Assembly: GCF_023516555.1 (NCBI RefSeq)
Contig: NZ_JAMGBD010000001.1
Span: forward strand, 248,001 to 312,000
DNA length: 64,000 nucleotides
Direction of reading: 5' to 3'
Source: Sphingomonas alba
Lineage (GTDB): Bacteria > Pseudomonadota > Alphaproteobacteria > Sphingomonadales > Sphingomonadaceae
Below the pieces are notes generated by a model, which worked only from the letters and a program-made list of their open reading frames with translations, ran no database searches and was not told the DNA's origin. The position numbers and the translations under genes are program-made. Below, piece after piece: positions 27,311 through 37,125 of the stretch (the first letter of the stretch is position 1; each line of letters starts with the position of its first letter).

Positions 27311-29491
27311 ATGAAAACGTACCGGGCTCGTACCAGCCTGTTCGCACTGGCCGCCGTAATGGCCACTCCCGCTTTTGCGCAAGCGTCGGGCGATGCCCCT
27401 GCCCCCGCGACGACATCCTCCTCATCGCGGACCACCGTCTATCCGGCGAGTTTCTTCGCCCAATATGCGCCGCGTAACGCGCTCGATATCGCGAGGCAGG
27501 TCCCCGGCTTCCAGATCGACTTCGGCGACCAGTCGATCCGCGGGTTCAGCGGGGCGGCGGGCAATGTCGTCATCAACGGCCAGCGCCCGAGCTCGAAGTC
27601 GGAGAATCTCAACGACATCCTGCAGAAAATCCCCGCCAGCAGGGTTGTCCGCGTCGAGGTCGGCCCCGGCGATCTCTATGGTGCCGATTATTCGACCAGG
27701 AACCAGGTCCTGAACGTCATCCTGTCGGCAGAAGGCGGGATCGACGGCAATATCACCGGCTCGCTCCGGCGGCTCTACACCGGCGCGGTCAATCCGGACG
27801 GATCGGTTTCGGCGCTGATCCGGCGCGGAGCTTCGACCATCAACCTGTCGGCGGGCTTCAACAACAACGTCAATCATGAAGAAGGCACGGACACGATCCG
27901 CGACATCACGCCGCCGCTCGTGACCGGTGACCTTCTTGAGCACCGCCGCAAGTTCAACAGCTATCACGACTTCAACCCATATATATCGGCCAGCTGGGCC
28001 CTCGAACGGGCGGCGGACAAGTCGATCCACGTCAACGCACGCTGGTCGCCGGGCCAGTTCGACCTTTATCAGCGCAACCGCGTCACCGTGACTGGCGAGG
28101 ACCCACGCGACGACAATCTCATCCAGGATTATGACCAGGGTTCCTTCGAGCTTGGCGGTGACATTACGCGGCCGCTGGCGGGTGGCGCGATCAAGCTGCT
28201 CGGCCTGGCAACCCGCCGGAACGTGGATAATTTCGACAGTTACATCCTGCGGAATGGCTTGGTGGAGGATGGCGCGGTTCGTGTCGGAGGATTCGAGCAG
28301 ACCCAAGTCGCTGACCGCAACGAGACCATCGGTCGCCTCACCTGGTCGCGGCAGAATCTTGCAGGATTCTCGTTCGAGACAGGCTTTGAGGCGGCCCTCA
28401 ACACGCTCGACAACACGACCGAGTTGTTCGATGTCGAGGAAGACGGCACCCTAACGCCGCACCCGCTTCCGGTCACCAGCGCTACCGTGAAGGAAAAGCG
28501 AGGCGAGGCCTTCGTCAACATCGGCAAGCAGCTTAATCCGAACCTGCGCGTCGATGGCGGCGTCCGCTACGAATTCTCGCACCTGACAGTGAATGGCGAT
28601 GCCGAGGCCGACCGCAGGCTCCAGTTCTGGAAGCCCAGCCTGACGATCGACTGGAAGCCGGGCGGCAAGTGGCACACGCAATTCTCGGTCAAGCGCACTG
28701 TCGCCCAGCTCAACTTCTTCGATTTCGTCACCGCGGCGGAGCTCTCAACCGACCGCGTCAACGCCGGCAACGCCAATCTGGAGCCGCAGCGCACCTGGGA
28801 ATTTCGCGCGACCGCTGACCATCCTTTGCTTGGCGATGGGCAGGTCAAGATCGATCTCGGCTACGACAACATCAGCATGTTCCAGGATCGCGTGCTGATC
28901 TGCGACCCCGATCATCCGGGTGACGCGTCATTCTGTTTCGACGCGCCGGGCAACATCGGTACCGGCAAGAGGGCCTTCGCGGCACTGACGGTCGATGCCC
29001 CGCTCGACAAGTTGATTGGCCTGTCCGGAACTCGGCTGAAGGTCTTCGCGCAGGTGCAGAAGACACGGGTCGAAGACCCGATTTCCGGCGACAAAAGGAA
29101 CTTCAGCGATTTCTACCCCGAGTGGCAGTGGAGCGTCTCGATCCGCCGGGACAAAGGCTCATGGTCCTACGGCTTCGACCTATCCGATCGCGATCGCTTT
29201 ACCTTCTATCGAACGGACGAGTTCGACACGAACTTCAACACCCAGCCCTATGCATCGGCGTTCGTCGAGTACCGGCCGGACAAGCGCACCTCCATCACGT
29301 TCGACATCGACAATGCGATCAACACGCATGGCGCGCGCGACCGGCAGATCTACTTCCCGAACAGGGCGGACTCGAACCCGTTCATTGTCGATGAGTTCCG
29401 GGAGCGGAATCGGCACCTGAACCTCGGCCTGACCATCAAGCGGACTTTCGGTGGCGCGGGTGCGCAGGCGAGCGCAGGCCAAGGCAATTGA
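27311..29491 (+). CDS. TonB-dependent receptor-like outer-membrane beta-barrel protein
   Basis: Outer-membrane protein of 726 aa. The signal peptide (about 24 residues, ending AFAQ) is followed by a Ser/Thr/Ala-rich linker and a plug-like domain with DIARQVPGFQIDFGDQSIRGF (in two parts), VVINGQRPSSKSENLNDILQKIP and the segment ending VEVGPGDLYGADYSTR. The barrel follows with many alternating aromatic strands. No clear TonB box precedes the plug. The family is common in sphingomonads, often with unassigned ligands. The last strand ends KRTFGG, then a Gln/Gly-rich extension. The ATG follows AGGGGCAA by a few bases. Confidence 0.87.
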   Translation: MKTYRARTSLFALAAVMATPAFAQASGDAPAPATTSSSSRTTVYPASFFAQYAPRNALDIARQVPGFQIDFGDQSIRGFSGAAGNVVINGQRPSSKSENLNDILQKIPASRVVRVEVGPGDLYGADYSTRNQVLNVILSAEGGIDGNITGSLRRLYTGAVNPDGSVSALIRRGASTINLSAGFNNNVNHEEGTDTIRDITPPLVTGDLLEHRRKFNSYHDFNPYISASWALERAADKSIHVNARWSPGQFDLYQRNRVTVTGEDPRDDNLIQDYDQGSFELGGDITRPLAGGAIKLLGLATRRNVDNFDSYILRNGLVEDGAVRVGGFEQTQVADRNETIGRLTWSRQNLAGFSFETGFEAALNTLDNTTELFDVEEDGTLTPHPLPVTSATVKEKRGEAFVNIGKQLNPNLRVDGGVRYEFSHLTVNGDAEADRRLQFWKPSLTIDWKPGGKWHTQFSVKRTVAQLNFFDFVTAAELSTDRVNAGNANLEPQRTWEFRATADHPLLGDGQVKIDLGYDNISMFQDRVLICDPDHPGDASFCFDAPGNIGTGKRAFAALTVDAPLDKLIGLSGTRLKVFAQVQKTRVEDPISGDKRNFSDFYPEWQWSVSIRRDKGSWSYGFDLSDRDRFTFYRTDEFDTNFNTQPYASAFVEYRPDKRTSITFDIDNAINTHGARDRQIYFPNRADSNPFIVDEFRERNRHLNLGLTIKRTFGGAGAQASAGQGN

Positions 29492-29564
29492 GGCTCGTCT
29501 AGCCGCGTAACGAATTGCCCGCTAAAGGCCGCGAAATCCATTCATACGCGGGAGTTACGGGCAA

Positions 29565-30755
29565 GTGGGCGAACCACAGATCAGGCCATTCGACTGGGCA
29601 GACCCCTTCGCCATCGACGACCAGCTCGACGATCACGAGCGGCTGGTCCGGGATACCGCGGAGTCTTACGCCCAGGAGAAGCTGCAGCCGCGTGTCACCG
29701 AGGCGTATCTCAACGAGAATTTCGACCGCGAGATCCTGCGCGAAATGGGCGGGCTTGGCCTTCTCGGCGCGACGATCCCACATGAATATGGCGGCGCCGG
29801 TCTAGGCTATGTCAGCTATGGCCTGATTGCCCGCGCAGTTGAGCGCGTCGACAGCGGCTATCGCTCGGCCATGTCGGTCCAGTCCAGCCTCGTTATGTAT
29901 CCGATCTATGCTTACGGTTCGGAGGAGCAGCGAAAGAAGTACCTGCCGGGCCTTGCAGCGGGCGAACTGGTCGGTTGCTTCGGCCTGACGGAGCCCGACG
30001 CCGGCTCCGATCCGGGCGGCATGCGTACCAAGGCGGTGAAGACGACCAACGGCTACCGCATCTCCGGCTCGAAGATGTGGATCACCAACTCGCCGATCGC
30101 CGATGTCTTCGTCGTCTGGGCGAAATCCGAAGAGCATGGCGGCCAAATCCGCGGCTTCGTGCTTGAGAAGGGCATGAAGGGGCTCAGCGCGCCGAAGATT
30201 AAGGAGAAGCTGTCGCTTCGCGCTTCGATCACCGGCGAGATCGTGATGGACGAGGTCGAAGTTGGCGAGGATGCCCTCCTGCCCAACGTCTCCGGCCTGA
30301 AGGGACCGTTCGGTTGCTTGAACCGCGCCCGTTACGGCATCGGCTGGGGATCCATGGGCGCTGCCGAGGCCTGTTATGCGGCCGCGCGCCAATATACGCT
30401 CGACCGCAGGCAGTTCGACCGGCCCCTCGCCTCCAACCAGATCGTCCAGCTCAAGCTCGCCAACATGATCACAGAGATCACGCTTGGCCTGCAGGCAGCG
30501 CTGCGCATCGGCCGCCGGCTTGAGGCGGGCGAGTTGATCCCGGAGACGATCAGCCTCCTAAAGCGCAACAATTGCGGCAAGGCTCTCGATATCGCCCGCG
30601 TCGCCCGCGACATGCACGGCGGCAACGGCATCAGCGCCGAGTTCCAGGTCATGCGCCACGCGGCAAACCTTGAGACGGTCAACACCTACGAAGGCACGCA
30701 CGACGTCCACGCCCTGATTCTTGGGCGCGCGATCACCGGCATATCCGCTTTCTAG
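29565..30755 (+). CDS. gcdH: Glutaryl-CoA dehydrogenase-type acyl-CoA dehydrogenase
   Basis: FAD-dependent dehydrogenase (396 aa) converting glutaryl-CoA to crotonyl-CoA and CO2 in lysine and tryptophan breakdown. The FAD-binding [15 protein letters not shown] and [13 protein letters not shown] occur in the middle, the [19 protein letters not shown] segment is characteristic of GCDH, and the catalytic Glu lies in [20 protein letters not shown] near the C-terminus. Starts with GTG at 29565. It has no pathway neighbours here, and its stop lies one base from the convergent GNAT gene stop. Confidence 0.9.
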   Translation: MGEPQIRPFDWADPFAIDDQLDDHERLVRDTAESYAQEKLQPRVTEAYLNENFDREILREMGGLGLLGATIPHEYGGAGLGYVSYGLIARAVERVDSGYRSAMSVQSSLVMYPIYAYGSEEQRKKYLPGLAAGELVGCFGLTEPDAGSDPGGMRTKAVKTTNGYRISGSKMWITNSPIADVFVVWAKSEEHGGQIRGFVLEKGMKGLSAPKIKEKLSLRASITGEIVMDEVEVGEDALLPNVSGLKGPFGCLNRARYGIGWGSMGAAEACYAAARQYTLDRRQFDRPLASNQIVQLKLANMITEITLGLQAALRIGRRLEAGELIPETISLLKRNNCGKALDIARVARDMHGGNGISAEFQVMRHAANLETVNTYEGTHDVHALILGRAITGISAF

Positions 30756-30756
30756 A

Positions 30757-31290
30757 TCAGGCCCAGGCGGGGCGTTTCAGGATCACGGTCGGATCGCCGT
30801 GATAGTCATCCTCGTGCAGCCTCTCGAAGCCAAGCTTCTCTGCGAGCTTTAGCGAGGGCTCGTTCGCCGGTGCGATGATTGCCCACCAGGGCGTCGGCCG
30901 AAGATTGGCCTCGCCCCAATCGACCACGGCTCGGCAGGCTTCCGAGGCCAAACCCTGCCCGTGCGTCTCCGCCGCGAAGATCCAACCCATTTCCGGCTCC
31001 TCGCCGAATTCGGGGTCGAGCCCGCGCCAGGCGTTGAACAGGCCGACGTTGCCCACGAGCTTGCCGTCGGATTTGCGCTCGACCGCCCAGGTGCCGAAGC
31101 CGAGCAACTGCCAGCCGCCTATGGCCGCGGCAAGGCGGCGCCAGATATCTTCAAGACCTGACGGATTGGGCCCGAAATGCTTGTGCACTTCAGGATGCTG
31201 CATGATTTCGAACCAGGGCCGGAAATCGGCCTTGGCCCAGGCGCGCAGAATCAACCGCTCGGTCTCGATGGTCGGAGCCGAGCGGATCAC
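30757..31290 (-). CDS. GNAT family N-acetyltransferase (RimJ/RimL-like)
   Basis: Acetyl-CoA-dependent transferase of 177 aa. The opening [12 protein letters not shown] is typical of the RimJ/RimL branch. The [17 protein letters not shown] strand and the acetyl-CoA-binding [21 protein letters not shown] motif are present near residue 110, followed by a [24 protein letters not shown] strand-helix in two parts. Substrate is unknown. The start is GTG at 31290 and it is 13 bases from the rpmE stop, same strand. Confidence 0.88.
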   Translation of the reverse strand: MIRSAPTIETERLILRAWAKADFRPWFEIMQHPEVHKHFGPNPSGLEDIWRRLAAAIGGWQLLGFGTWAVERKSDGKLVGNVGLFNAWRGLDPEFGEEPEMGWIFAAETHGQGLASEACRAVVDWGEANLRPTPWWAIIAPANEPSLKLAEKLGFERLHEDDYHGDPTVILKRPAWA

Positions 31291-31303
31291 TGTTTAGACT
31301 GGA

Positions 31304-31531
31304 TTATTTCTTGCCGAGGGTAAGACCACCGAAGCGCTTGTTGAACTGCGCAACGCGGCCGCCTTCCTGAACCTGGCGAGTGCCGCCGGTCCAGGCCGGG
31401 TGGACCTTGGGGTCGATCTCAAGGTGCATCGTGTCACCTTCCTTGCCCCAGGTCGAACGAGTCTGGAACTTGGTGCCGTCGGTCATTTCGACGGTGATCA
31501 TGTGGTAATCGGGGTGGGTACCGGACTTCAT
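31304..31531 (-). CDS. rpmE: 50S ribosomal protein L31 (zinc-free type)
   Basis: Small ribosomal protein (75 aa). [18 protein letters not shown] near the start and HPAWTGG near residue 44, then [14 protein letters not shown], match L31 of alphaproteobacteria. The four zinc-binding Cys of the classic form are absent, so this is the C-minus type that does not need zinc. The start at ATG 31531 gives the exact family length; the open frame upstream runs through the riboswitch region and is not protein-like. Confidence 0.95.
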   Translation of the reverse strand: MKSGTHPDYHMITVEMTDGTKFQTRSTWGKEGDTMHLEIDPKVHPAWTGGTRQVQEGGRVAQFNKRFGGLTLGKK

Positions 31532-31605
31532 TGCAGTTTCCTCGTGAGATGGCTGGTTCCGACCAGCCTCGAAGTGTCGGGCGCCCCTAGCGGAAGCGGG
31601 CTTGC

Positions 31606-31633
31606 TTGACAAGTTTGGCAGCTCCGATCTAGC
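31606..31633 (+). promoter_or_regulatory. Candidate promoter for the btu cluster
   Basis: A perfect -35 TTGACA at 31606-31611 is followed after 16 bases by TCTAGC at 31628-31633, a weak -10. Transcription would begin near 31640, exactly where the cobalamin riboswitch begins. A position inside the divergent rpmE upstream region also fits. Confidence 0.5.
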
Positions 31634-31640
31634 CCGCACA

Positions 31641-31815
31641 CCAGGACCTGGGATTTCAGGAAACCGGTGCGAAACCGGTGCTGTGCCCGCAACTGTAAGC
31701 CGCTGCCCTCGAGTAGTGGACAAGTCAGATACTGGCCTTGGTCCGTCGTCCGTTCCTTCTGCCGGGGTCAGCGGTGGGGCGTGGGGCACGTCCGATTCCC
31801 GGTCAGGCATCCCTC
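31641..31815 (+). ncRNA. Cobalamin riboswitch (RF00174-like)
   Basis: The aptamer is identified by GGTGCGAAACCGGTGC at 31666-31681, the B12 box-like GCCCGCAACTGTAAGCCG around 31685-31702, and the AAGTCAGATACTGGCC segment around 31722-31737, which has the usual spacing. Downstream, a region with TGCCGGGG and CCCGGTCAGGCA (about 31760-31809) can pair and probably forms the expression platform by occluding or releasing the ribosome site AGGAGA at 31835-31840. It controls the vitamin B12 uptake genes that follow. The 314-base stretch 31532-31845 holds this element and the two promoters. Confidence 0.92.
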
Positions 31816-31845
31816 CGTGACGACAGTCATGGACAGGAGATGCAA

Positions 31846-33684
31846 ATGTTAGATTATCAACCGATCAACACAACCGACCAGGCGGTCATCGTCACGGCTT
31901 CCCGAAACGACCAGGCCCAATCCGACACGGCGGCCAGCACAAATGTTATCGATAGTGCGACTATCGAGCGGATCGGTGAGCCGCTGACGCTCGACTTCTT
32001 ACGGTTGACGCCTTCTGCCTCAGTGTCCGTCAGTGGCACCGATGGTTCGCAGGCCCAGGTGCGAATTCGCGGCGCCGAGGCCAACCATACATTGCTGTTC
32101 ATCGATGGCATCCGTGCCAACGACCCCGCGGCCGCCAATGAACCACGCTTCGAATTGCTGAATGCCGATTTGGCTTCGCGGATCGAAATCGTGCGCGGGC
32201 CGCAATCGGCCCTGTGGGGGTCGGAAGCGATCGGCGGCGTCGTTGCAGTGGACGGCAGCGCCGACCCCGCAACCGAGGGGGTGGCCGAGTACGGTAGCAA
32301 TCAGTTCACCCGCGCCGCCGGCAATGGCGGGTTTAAGACCGGCGAGCTTACCGTGGCCCTGGGCGCGGGTGTTCAGGGATCCGAAGGCATCGACGCCTTT
32401 GATACGCCGGGCGATGGCGATCGCGATGGCTATTGGAACGTCACTCTTCGGGGCCGGGCCGCGTTGGCGCTCCGTGGCGGAAACGAGGTCGGCGTCAACG
32501 GCTTCGCTGTCCGTGCCGGCAACCAGTTCGATGGCTTCAATTCCCAGACCTTTTCCCACGACGACACGCTCGACAACACCAAGAACCGCCTTGCCGCCGG
32601 GCGGGTCTGGCTCTCCCACAAGGATCGGGTTTGGGACGCGCGCCTTGCCGTCTCGCTCCTCGGCTCGACCAATCGCAACCTCCTCGACGACACGTTCCTG
32701 AACGAGACCGAAGCCAAGCGCTGGACCTTGAGCGGACAGGTCTCGCGATCCTTCGACGCCGGCGCTCTGCGCAACCGCGTGACTCTGGCGGCGGAGGGCG
32801 AAAAGGAAGACTATCGTGCCTCCGACGAAGCCTTCTTCGGCGCCACGAACCAGCACCGGACGCGCAGTCACACCGCCTTGACCGGCGAGTGGCAGACCGA
32901 ACTCAGCCGATGGCTGGTGACCGATCTTGCCCTGCGGCATGATGCCTTCAACCGGTTCAAGAATGCGACCACGGCGCGGGCGTCCGCCCTTTTCAAAATT
33001 GGCGGCCGCTTTGGCATCGCGGCGTCCTGGGGCGAAGGCATCGCCCAGCCCAGCTTTACCGACCTCTACGGCTTTTTCCCCAACGGCTATGCCGGCAATC
33101 CGGAGGTGAAGCCGGAGCGGTCAAAGGGTTGGGAAGTCTCGGCGCGCTATGGCCAGGGGCCCGTCCGGGCGTCGCTGACCTATTTCCGCCAGAAGCTGGA
33201 AGACGAGATCGTCGAAAACGCGACCTTTACCAGCGTGCTCAACGCCGACGGAACCAGCAAACGGCAGGGCGTTGAGGCGGAAATGCATTGGTCGCCTGGA
33301 GCTTGGCTGAACTTGTCGCTTGGCTATGCCTGGCTGGACGCCACGCAGCAGGTCATCGCCGGCCAGCCCGAGCAACGCGAGTTCCGCCGTCCCAAACACA
33401 GCGGTTTCGTCTCCGCCGATGGTCAGCGAGGCCGTCTCAGCTATGGCGCATCGCTGGCCTACACGGGAAAGCATCTCGACCGGCGGGACAGTTTCCCGTT
33501 CGAGCTCGAGAGTCTCGATAGCTACTGGCTCGCCACGGCTCGGATTGGGTGGCGAATTGACAAGAGGTTGGAACTGTTCGGCCGCATCCACAATGCATTC
33601 GATGCCGACTATCAGGATGCGGTCGGCTACCAGACCGAAGGGAGGAGCGTTTTTGGCGGGCTTCGCGTCGCTTTTGGTCGCTAG
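31846..33684 (+). CDS. btuB: BtuB-like TonB-dependent cobalamin receptor, no signal peptide found
   Basis: Outer-membrane receptor of 612 aa. A TonB-box-like AVIVTASR sits at about residue 13, followed by the plug domain ([35 protein letters not shown] and [19 protein letters not shown]) and a barrel with about 20 strands ending GLRVAFGR. Start ATG 31846 (AGGAGA five bases before); ATG 31840 adds two residues. Neither gives a signal peptide: the protein begins [12 protein letters not shown], that is, almost at the mature TonB box. The upstream frame through the riboswitch is not signal-like. The riboswitch upstream and btuFCD downstream support a B12 or corrinoid ligand. Confidence 0.88.
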   Translation: MLDYQPINTTDQAVIVTASRNDQAQSDTAASTNVIDSATIERIGEPLTLDFLRLTPSASVSVSGTDGSQAQVRIRGAEANHTLLFIDGIRANDPAAANEPRFELLNADLASRIEIVRGPQSALWGSEAIGGVVAVDGSADPATEGVAEYGSNQFTRAAGNGGFKTGELTVALGAGVQGSEGIDAFDTPGDGDRDGYWNVTLRGRAALALRGGNEVGVNGFAVRAGNQFDGFNSQTFSHDDTLDNTKNRLAAGRVWLSHKDRVWDARLAVSLLGSTNRNLLDDTFLNETEAKRWTLSGQVSRSFDAGALRNRVTLAAEGEKEDYRASDEAFFGATNQHRTRSHTALTGEWQTELSRWLVTDLALRHDAFNRFKNATTARASALFKIGGRFGIAASWGEGIAQPSFTDLYGFFPNGYAGNPEVKPERSKGWEVSARYGQGPVRASLTYFRQKLEDEIVENATFTSVLNADGTSKRQGVEAEMHWSPGAWLNLSLGYAWLDATQQVIAGQPEQREFRRPKHSGFVSADGQRGRLSYGASLAYTGKHLDRRDSFPFELESLDSYWLATARIGWRIDKRLELFGRIHNAFDADYQDAVGYQTEGRSVFGGLRVAFGR

Positions 33685-34411
33685 CGCCGGCCTTCGGGTC
33701 GCATCGCTGAACCTGTGCACCGACGAGCTCTTGCTTGCGCTTGCTGAGCCGGGACAGATCGTGTCGGTGACACACCTCGCCCAGCAGCCATCCGAATATG
33801 CCGATTGGAAGCAGGCTCGCCGTTATCCCAAGAATGACGGCAGCCTGCTCTCAGTGGTCGGCCAACATCCTGAACTGGTGTTGACCATGGGCGGAGGCGC
33901 TCGCGACCAGGCGCATATCGCGCGCAAACTCGGTATCCGGGTGATCGATTTGCCCTATCCACAGGCTATGTCCGACATGGAGGCTGCTATCGCGAAGGTT
34001 GCAGCCGCAGTCGGCCATCCGGCGAAAGGGCAACGGCTGAACGCCAGGATAGAGGCACTCAAGCGAACCAGGCCGGCAACCCTTCCCGATACCATTTGGC
34101 TGGGCGGCGGTGGGCGAAGCGTCGCATCCACCGGCCTGGCTGCGGAATGGATGGCGCTGGCGGGCTTCCGGCAGCGCCCGTTGGTGGGCGATCGCGTCAC
34201 CCTCGAGCAACTCCTCGTTAGTCCGCCTACCATCCTGCTTCGAAGCGACTATCGGGCCGGTCAATATTCCGGTGAGCAGCGCTGGATGATGCACCCCCTG
34301 GCCAAGGGCACCAACAAGTCCAGGACGATCCCCACCGACGGGCGTGCCTGGACCTGCATGGGACCGCCCATGATCGATGAGGTCAATGGCCTGAGGCGGT
34401 TCGCGCCGTGA
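33617..34411 (+). CDS. btuF: ABC transporter substrate-binding protein, BtuF-like
   Basis: Periplasmic corrinoid-binding protein of the BtuF/FecB fold (264 aa from ATG 33617). That start gives a real signal peptide, with basic residues ([10 protein letters not shown]) and the hydrophobic run [15 protein letters not shown], but it overlaps btuB by 68 bases. A TTG at 33653, after GGAGG at 33641-33645, is also plausible but drops the positive residues. The mature domain opens with LRVASLNLCTDELLLALAEP and has LVLTMGGGARDQAHIARKLGI near residue 85-105. Its stop overlaps the permease GTG as GTGA. Confidence 0.86.
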   Translation: MRSATRPKGGAFLAGFASLLVASAGLRVASLNLCTDELLLALAEPGQIVSVTHLAQQPSEYADWKQARRYPKNDGSLLSVVGQHPELVLTMGGGARDQAHIARKLGIRVIDLPYPQAMSDMEAAIAKVAAAVGHPAKGQRLNARIEALKRTRPATLPDTIWLGGGGRSVASTGLAAEWMALAGFRQRPLVGDRVTLEQLLVSPPTILLRSDYRAGQYSGEQRWMMHPLAKGTNKSRTIPTDGRAWTCMGPPMIDEVNGLRRFAP

Positions 34412-35370
34412 AAACCTGGCTAGCCTTGGCCGCGCTTCTTATGGCGGCAGCCCTGCTGTCCCTGGTGCTGCCGTGGGATGCGCTCGGCGATTTGTTTGCC
34501 AGGGATCGTCAACTTGGCTGGGCGGTCCTCGTCGAGTTGCGGCTGCCGCGAATGCTATTGGCGCTGACGTACGGAGCAATGCTGGGTGCGGCGGGCGCGG
34601 CGGTGCAGGCCCTGTTCGCCAACCCCCTTGCCTCGCCCGACCTTACCGGCACGACCAGCGGCGCAGCGCTCGGCGCGGTGGTGACCGCCTATCTCCTGGG
34701 CTTCTCGGCGCCGATCGCACTGTCGATTGGCTCCGTGATCGGCGCCCTGTCCGCATTGTTGCTTCTCCTCGTCTTGGCCGGCCCACGAGCCGAAACCGGG
34801 ACGCTCCTGCTCGCGGGGCTGGCGATCAGCGCGCTCGCGGGGGCACTGACGACGCTCGCCCTTGCGCTCGCCCCCTCCCCGTTCGCTTTCTACGACGCCT
34901 ACGACTGGTTGCTGGGGTCGCTGGTGGACCGCAGCCTGAACCAGGCGGCATTCGCGGCAATTCCCGCGGTCGTCGTCATTCTGCTGCTTTCGCGGCTGCG
35001 AGGCGCACTCGACAGCCTGACGCTTGGCGATGAGGTCGCACAGTCCCTCGGCCATGACGTCGCCCGGCTGCGGATTTGGGTGGTAGTGCTTACGGCCATC
35101 GGCGTCGGCGCCTGCGTAGCCATCGCCGGCGCGATTGGATTCATCGGCCTCGTCGCGCCGACTTTCGCGCGGCGGCTTACAGGCGGCCATCCCGGTCAGG
35201 CCATCATCCCCGCGGCACTGATCGGCGGCGCATTGCTTCTTGCAGCCGATCTCATGGTACGCCTTGCCCCGCTTGGCCGGACACTTCCCATCGGGGTCGT
35301 GACAGCGCTACTCGGCGCACCATTTTTCCTATGGCTGGTGGTGCACATGCGGTGGAGGCTCGGCCGATGA
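34408..35370 (+). CDS. btuC: FecCD/BtuC-family ABC transporter permease
   Basis: Inner-membrane permease (320 aa) with about ten hydrophobic helices. The hallmark RLPRMLLALTYGAMLGAAGAAVQALFANPLASPDLTG (read in parts) identifies the FecCD family, and GLVAPTFARRLTGG near residue 248 matches the coupling region that docks the ATPase. Homodimeric in BtuCDF transporters. Starts with GTG at 34408 overlapping btuF, and its TGA overlaps the ATPase start as ATGA. It carries B12 from BtuF into the cytosol together with the downstream ATPase. Confidence 0.92.
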   Translation: MKTWLALAALLMAAALLSLVLPWDALGDLFARDRQLGWAVLVELRLPRMLLALTYGAMLGAAGAAVQALFANPLASPDLTGTTSGAALGAVVTAYLLGFSAPIALSIGSVIGALSALLLLLVLAGPRAETGTLLLAGLAISALAGALTTLALALAPSPFAFYDAYDWLLGSLVDRSLNQAAFAAIPAVVVILLLSRLRGALDSLTLGDEVAQSLGHDVARLRIWVVVLTAIGVGACVAIAGAIGFIGLVAPTFARRLTGGHPGQAIIPAALIGGALLLAADLMVRLAPLGRTLPIGVVTALLGAPFFLWLVVHMRWRLGR

Positions 35371-36059
35371 GCCGCCTTGTAGCCAGCAACCTCTGCATTC
35401 CGGGCCGCCTCGAGCAAACCTCGCTCGAAGTCGATGCCGGAACCCTGACCTGCCTCATCGGCCCCAATGGCAGTGGCAAGACGAGCTTGCTGCACGCTAT
35501 CGCCGGCATTGGAACCCGCGATGGCGGGGTTAGGATCGACGGCGTTGATCCGTGGCGCGCGCCGCCGTCCGTCCGTCCACGGCTGATCACTTTTTTCCCG
35601 GCTTCCCGCGACGTCAAATGGCCGCTGACCGCGTCAGACGTGATCCGCCTTGGCGGCGAAGGTGAAATCGGGCCGGTTATCGCGGACCTGGATCTGGAAG
35701 CCTTTGCCAACCGACGCATCGACCAATTATCGACTGGCGAGCGGACTCGTGTCCTGATCGCGCGGGCCTTGGCGCCGCGGCCCAGAGTAGCCTTGCTCGA
35801 TGAACCGGTCGCCAACCTCGACCCGCTCTGGCAGCTGAAGCTGATGGAGCACTTGCGGACGTTGGCCAGCGAAAGCGGCCAGACGGTCATTATTGCGGCA
35901 CATGATCTCGACCTCGCCGGACGGTTTGCCGACCGGTTGATCATGATGAGCAGTGGCAGGATCGTGGCCGATGGCGGTCGCGACCTTCTGGAAAGCGGCG
36001 TTATCGGTGAAATATTCGGTGTGGAGCGCCGCGACGGCGCCTGGCAGCCGCTCGCCTAG
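35367..36059 (+). CDS. btuD: BtuD-like ABC transporter ATP-binding protein
   Basis: ATPase subunit of the putative B12 importer (230 aa). Walker [10 protein letters not shown] lies near residue 32, the signature is LSTGERTR (a Thr replaces the usual second Gly), Walker B is [12 protein letters not shown] and the switch His is in IIAAHDLD. The start ATG 35367 overlaps the permease stop as ATGA. The open frame upstream is only an extension in the permease gene. Its TAG stop is the first of a shared CTAG with the fabZ stop on the other strand. Confidence 0.9.
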   Translation: MSRLVASNLCIPGRLEQTSLEVDAGTLTCLIGPNGSGKTSLLHAIAGIGTRDGGVRIDGVDPWRAPPSVRPRLITFFPASRDVKWPLTASDVIRLGGEGEIGPVIADLDLEAFANRRIDQLSTGERTRVLIARALAPRPRVALLDEPVANLDPLWQLKLMEHLRTLASESGQTVIIAAHDLDLAGRFADRLIMMSSGRIVADGGRDLLESGVIGEIFGVERRDGAWQPLA

Positions 36060-36535
36060 GCTGCTGGCGGATCCGCGATCATCGCCGTGAAATTGGCCTC
36101 GGCGGCGAGCTTGCCATCGACCAAGGCACGGCCGGCAAACTTGCAGACAGTGGCTCGTTTCTGAACGAACTCGACCTCCAGTGTCAGCAGTACACCCGGC
36201 TCTACCGGCTGGCGGAATTTGGCACCGTCGATGGCCATGAAATAGACGAGCTTTCCCGAGCCTGCGAGGCCGAGGGATTCAACCGCGAGGACGCCGGCTG
36301 CCTGTGCCAGTGCTTCGACGATCAGAACGCCCGGCATGATCGGACGGTCGGGAAAATGACCTTGGAAGAACCCTTCGTTGATCGTCACCGCCTTGGTCGC
36401 GGTGATCGATACGTCGGGGATGATGCGCTCGACGCGATCGACGAGCAGCATCGGGTAACGATGTGGCAGCGCCGCCATCACCCGCCGGACATCCAGCGGG
36501 CCGATGGCGGTCGCGACCTGTTCGTTTTGACTCAC
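36056..36535 (-). CDS. fabZ: 3-hydroxyacyl-ACP dehydratase FabZ
   Basis: Fatty-acid synthesis dehydratase (159 aa) with a hot-dog fold. The catalytic motif [19 protein letters not shown] (around residue 60) carries His and, in the following helix, Glu. The opening [16 protein letters not shown] is standard. Starts with GTG 36535 that overlaps the ompH stop as GTGA. In most Gram-negatives this gene stands between lpxD and lpxA in the LPS locus; here both are missing and the B12 genes follow instead. Its stop codon is shared with btuD through CTAG at 36056-36059. Confidence 0.95.
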   Translation of the reverse strand: MSQNEQVATAIGPLDVRRVMAALPHRYPMLLVDRVERIIPDVSITATKAVTINEGFFQGHFPDRPIMPGVLIVEALAQAAGVLAVESLGLAGSGKLVYFMAIDGAKFRQPVEPGVLLTLEVEFVQKRATVCKFAGRALVDGKLAAEANFTAMIADPPAA

Positions 36536-37125
36536 CGGCCCTGCGGCTTCGTCTGCGGAGTCTGCTGAGCCTGCGGCATGGGCGTAACGCTGACAGCAGG
36601 CAGCTGCTGGTTAAGGGCGGCCAGCGCCTCGCTGGTGATGTCGATGCTGGTGTCGCTGGCCAAAGTGCCACCCTTCGAAACGACGATCGAGGCGCCACGG
36701 CGGGCACGAATCTGTTCGACGACCTGAAGGAGCTTGCCGGCAATCTGCTGGTTGACGTTGGCGAGGATCGACTGATGCGTGCGCTGCGCGTTTTGCATTT
36801 CCGTGTTCGCGTTGCGCTCCTTGGTCTGGAAGGCCGTGATCCGCGTCGTAAGCGCAGCATCAGGCTGCTTGCCACCAAGCGCGTCCAGCGCATCCTGGAT
36901 CGGCTTGCCTTCCGTCTGAAGCTGCGTGCGCAGCTGCTGGGCACGGGAAGCGAGCGCCGCTTCCTTTTGCTGGATCTGGGCCGCGGCTGCTTTGCAAGCG
37001 CTACATGTGTTTCCGATGCTCTCTGTATCGACGACCAGGACTACCGGGCGCTGCTGGGCAACAGCTGGGCCTGCCACGGCAAGGGTGCTCACCGCGGCAG
37101 CGAGGGAAAGGGCAATTTTTTTCAT
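36532..37125 (-). CDS. OmpH/Skp-family periplasmic chaperone
   Basis: Periplasmic protein of 197 aa of the OmpH (Skp) family that escorts outer-membrane proteins to the Bam complex. Signal peptide of about 23 residues ending AVAQ. Then the beta segment [10 protein letters not shown], an unusual CSACKAA pair of Cys near residue 42, a long helical hairpin (Gln/Lys/Glu rich), and the C-terminal body [29 protein letters not shown]. The C-terminus is a Pro/Gln-rich tail. The ATG overlaps the bamA TAA as TAATG. Confidence 0.9.
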   Translation of the reverse strand: MKKIALSLAAAVSTLAVAGPAVAQQRPVVLVVDTESIGNTCSACKAAAAQIQQKEAALASRAQQLRTQLQTEGKPIQDALDALGGKQPDAALTTRITAFQTKERNANTEMQNAQRTHQSILANVNQQIAGKLLQVVEQIRARRGASIVVSKGGTLASDTSIDITSEALAALNQQLPAVSVTPMPQAQQTPQTKPQGR

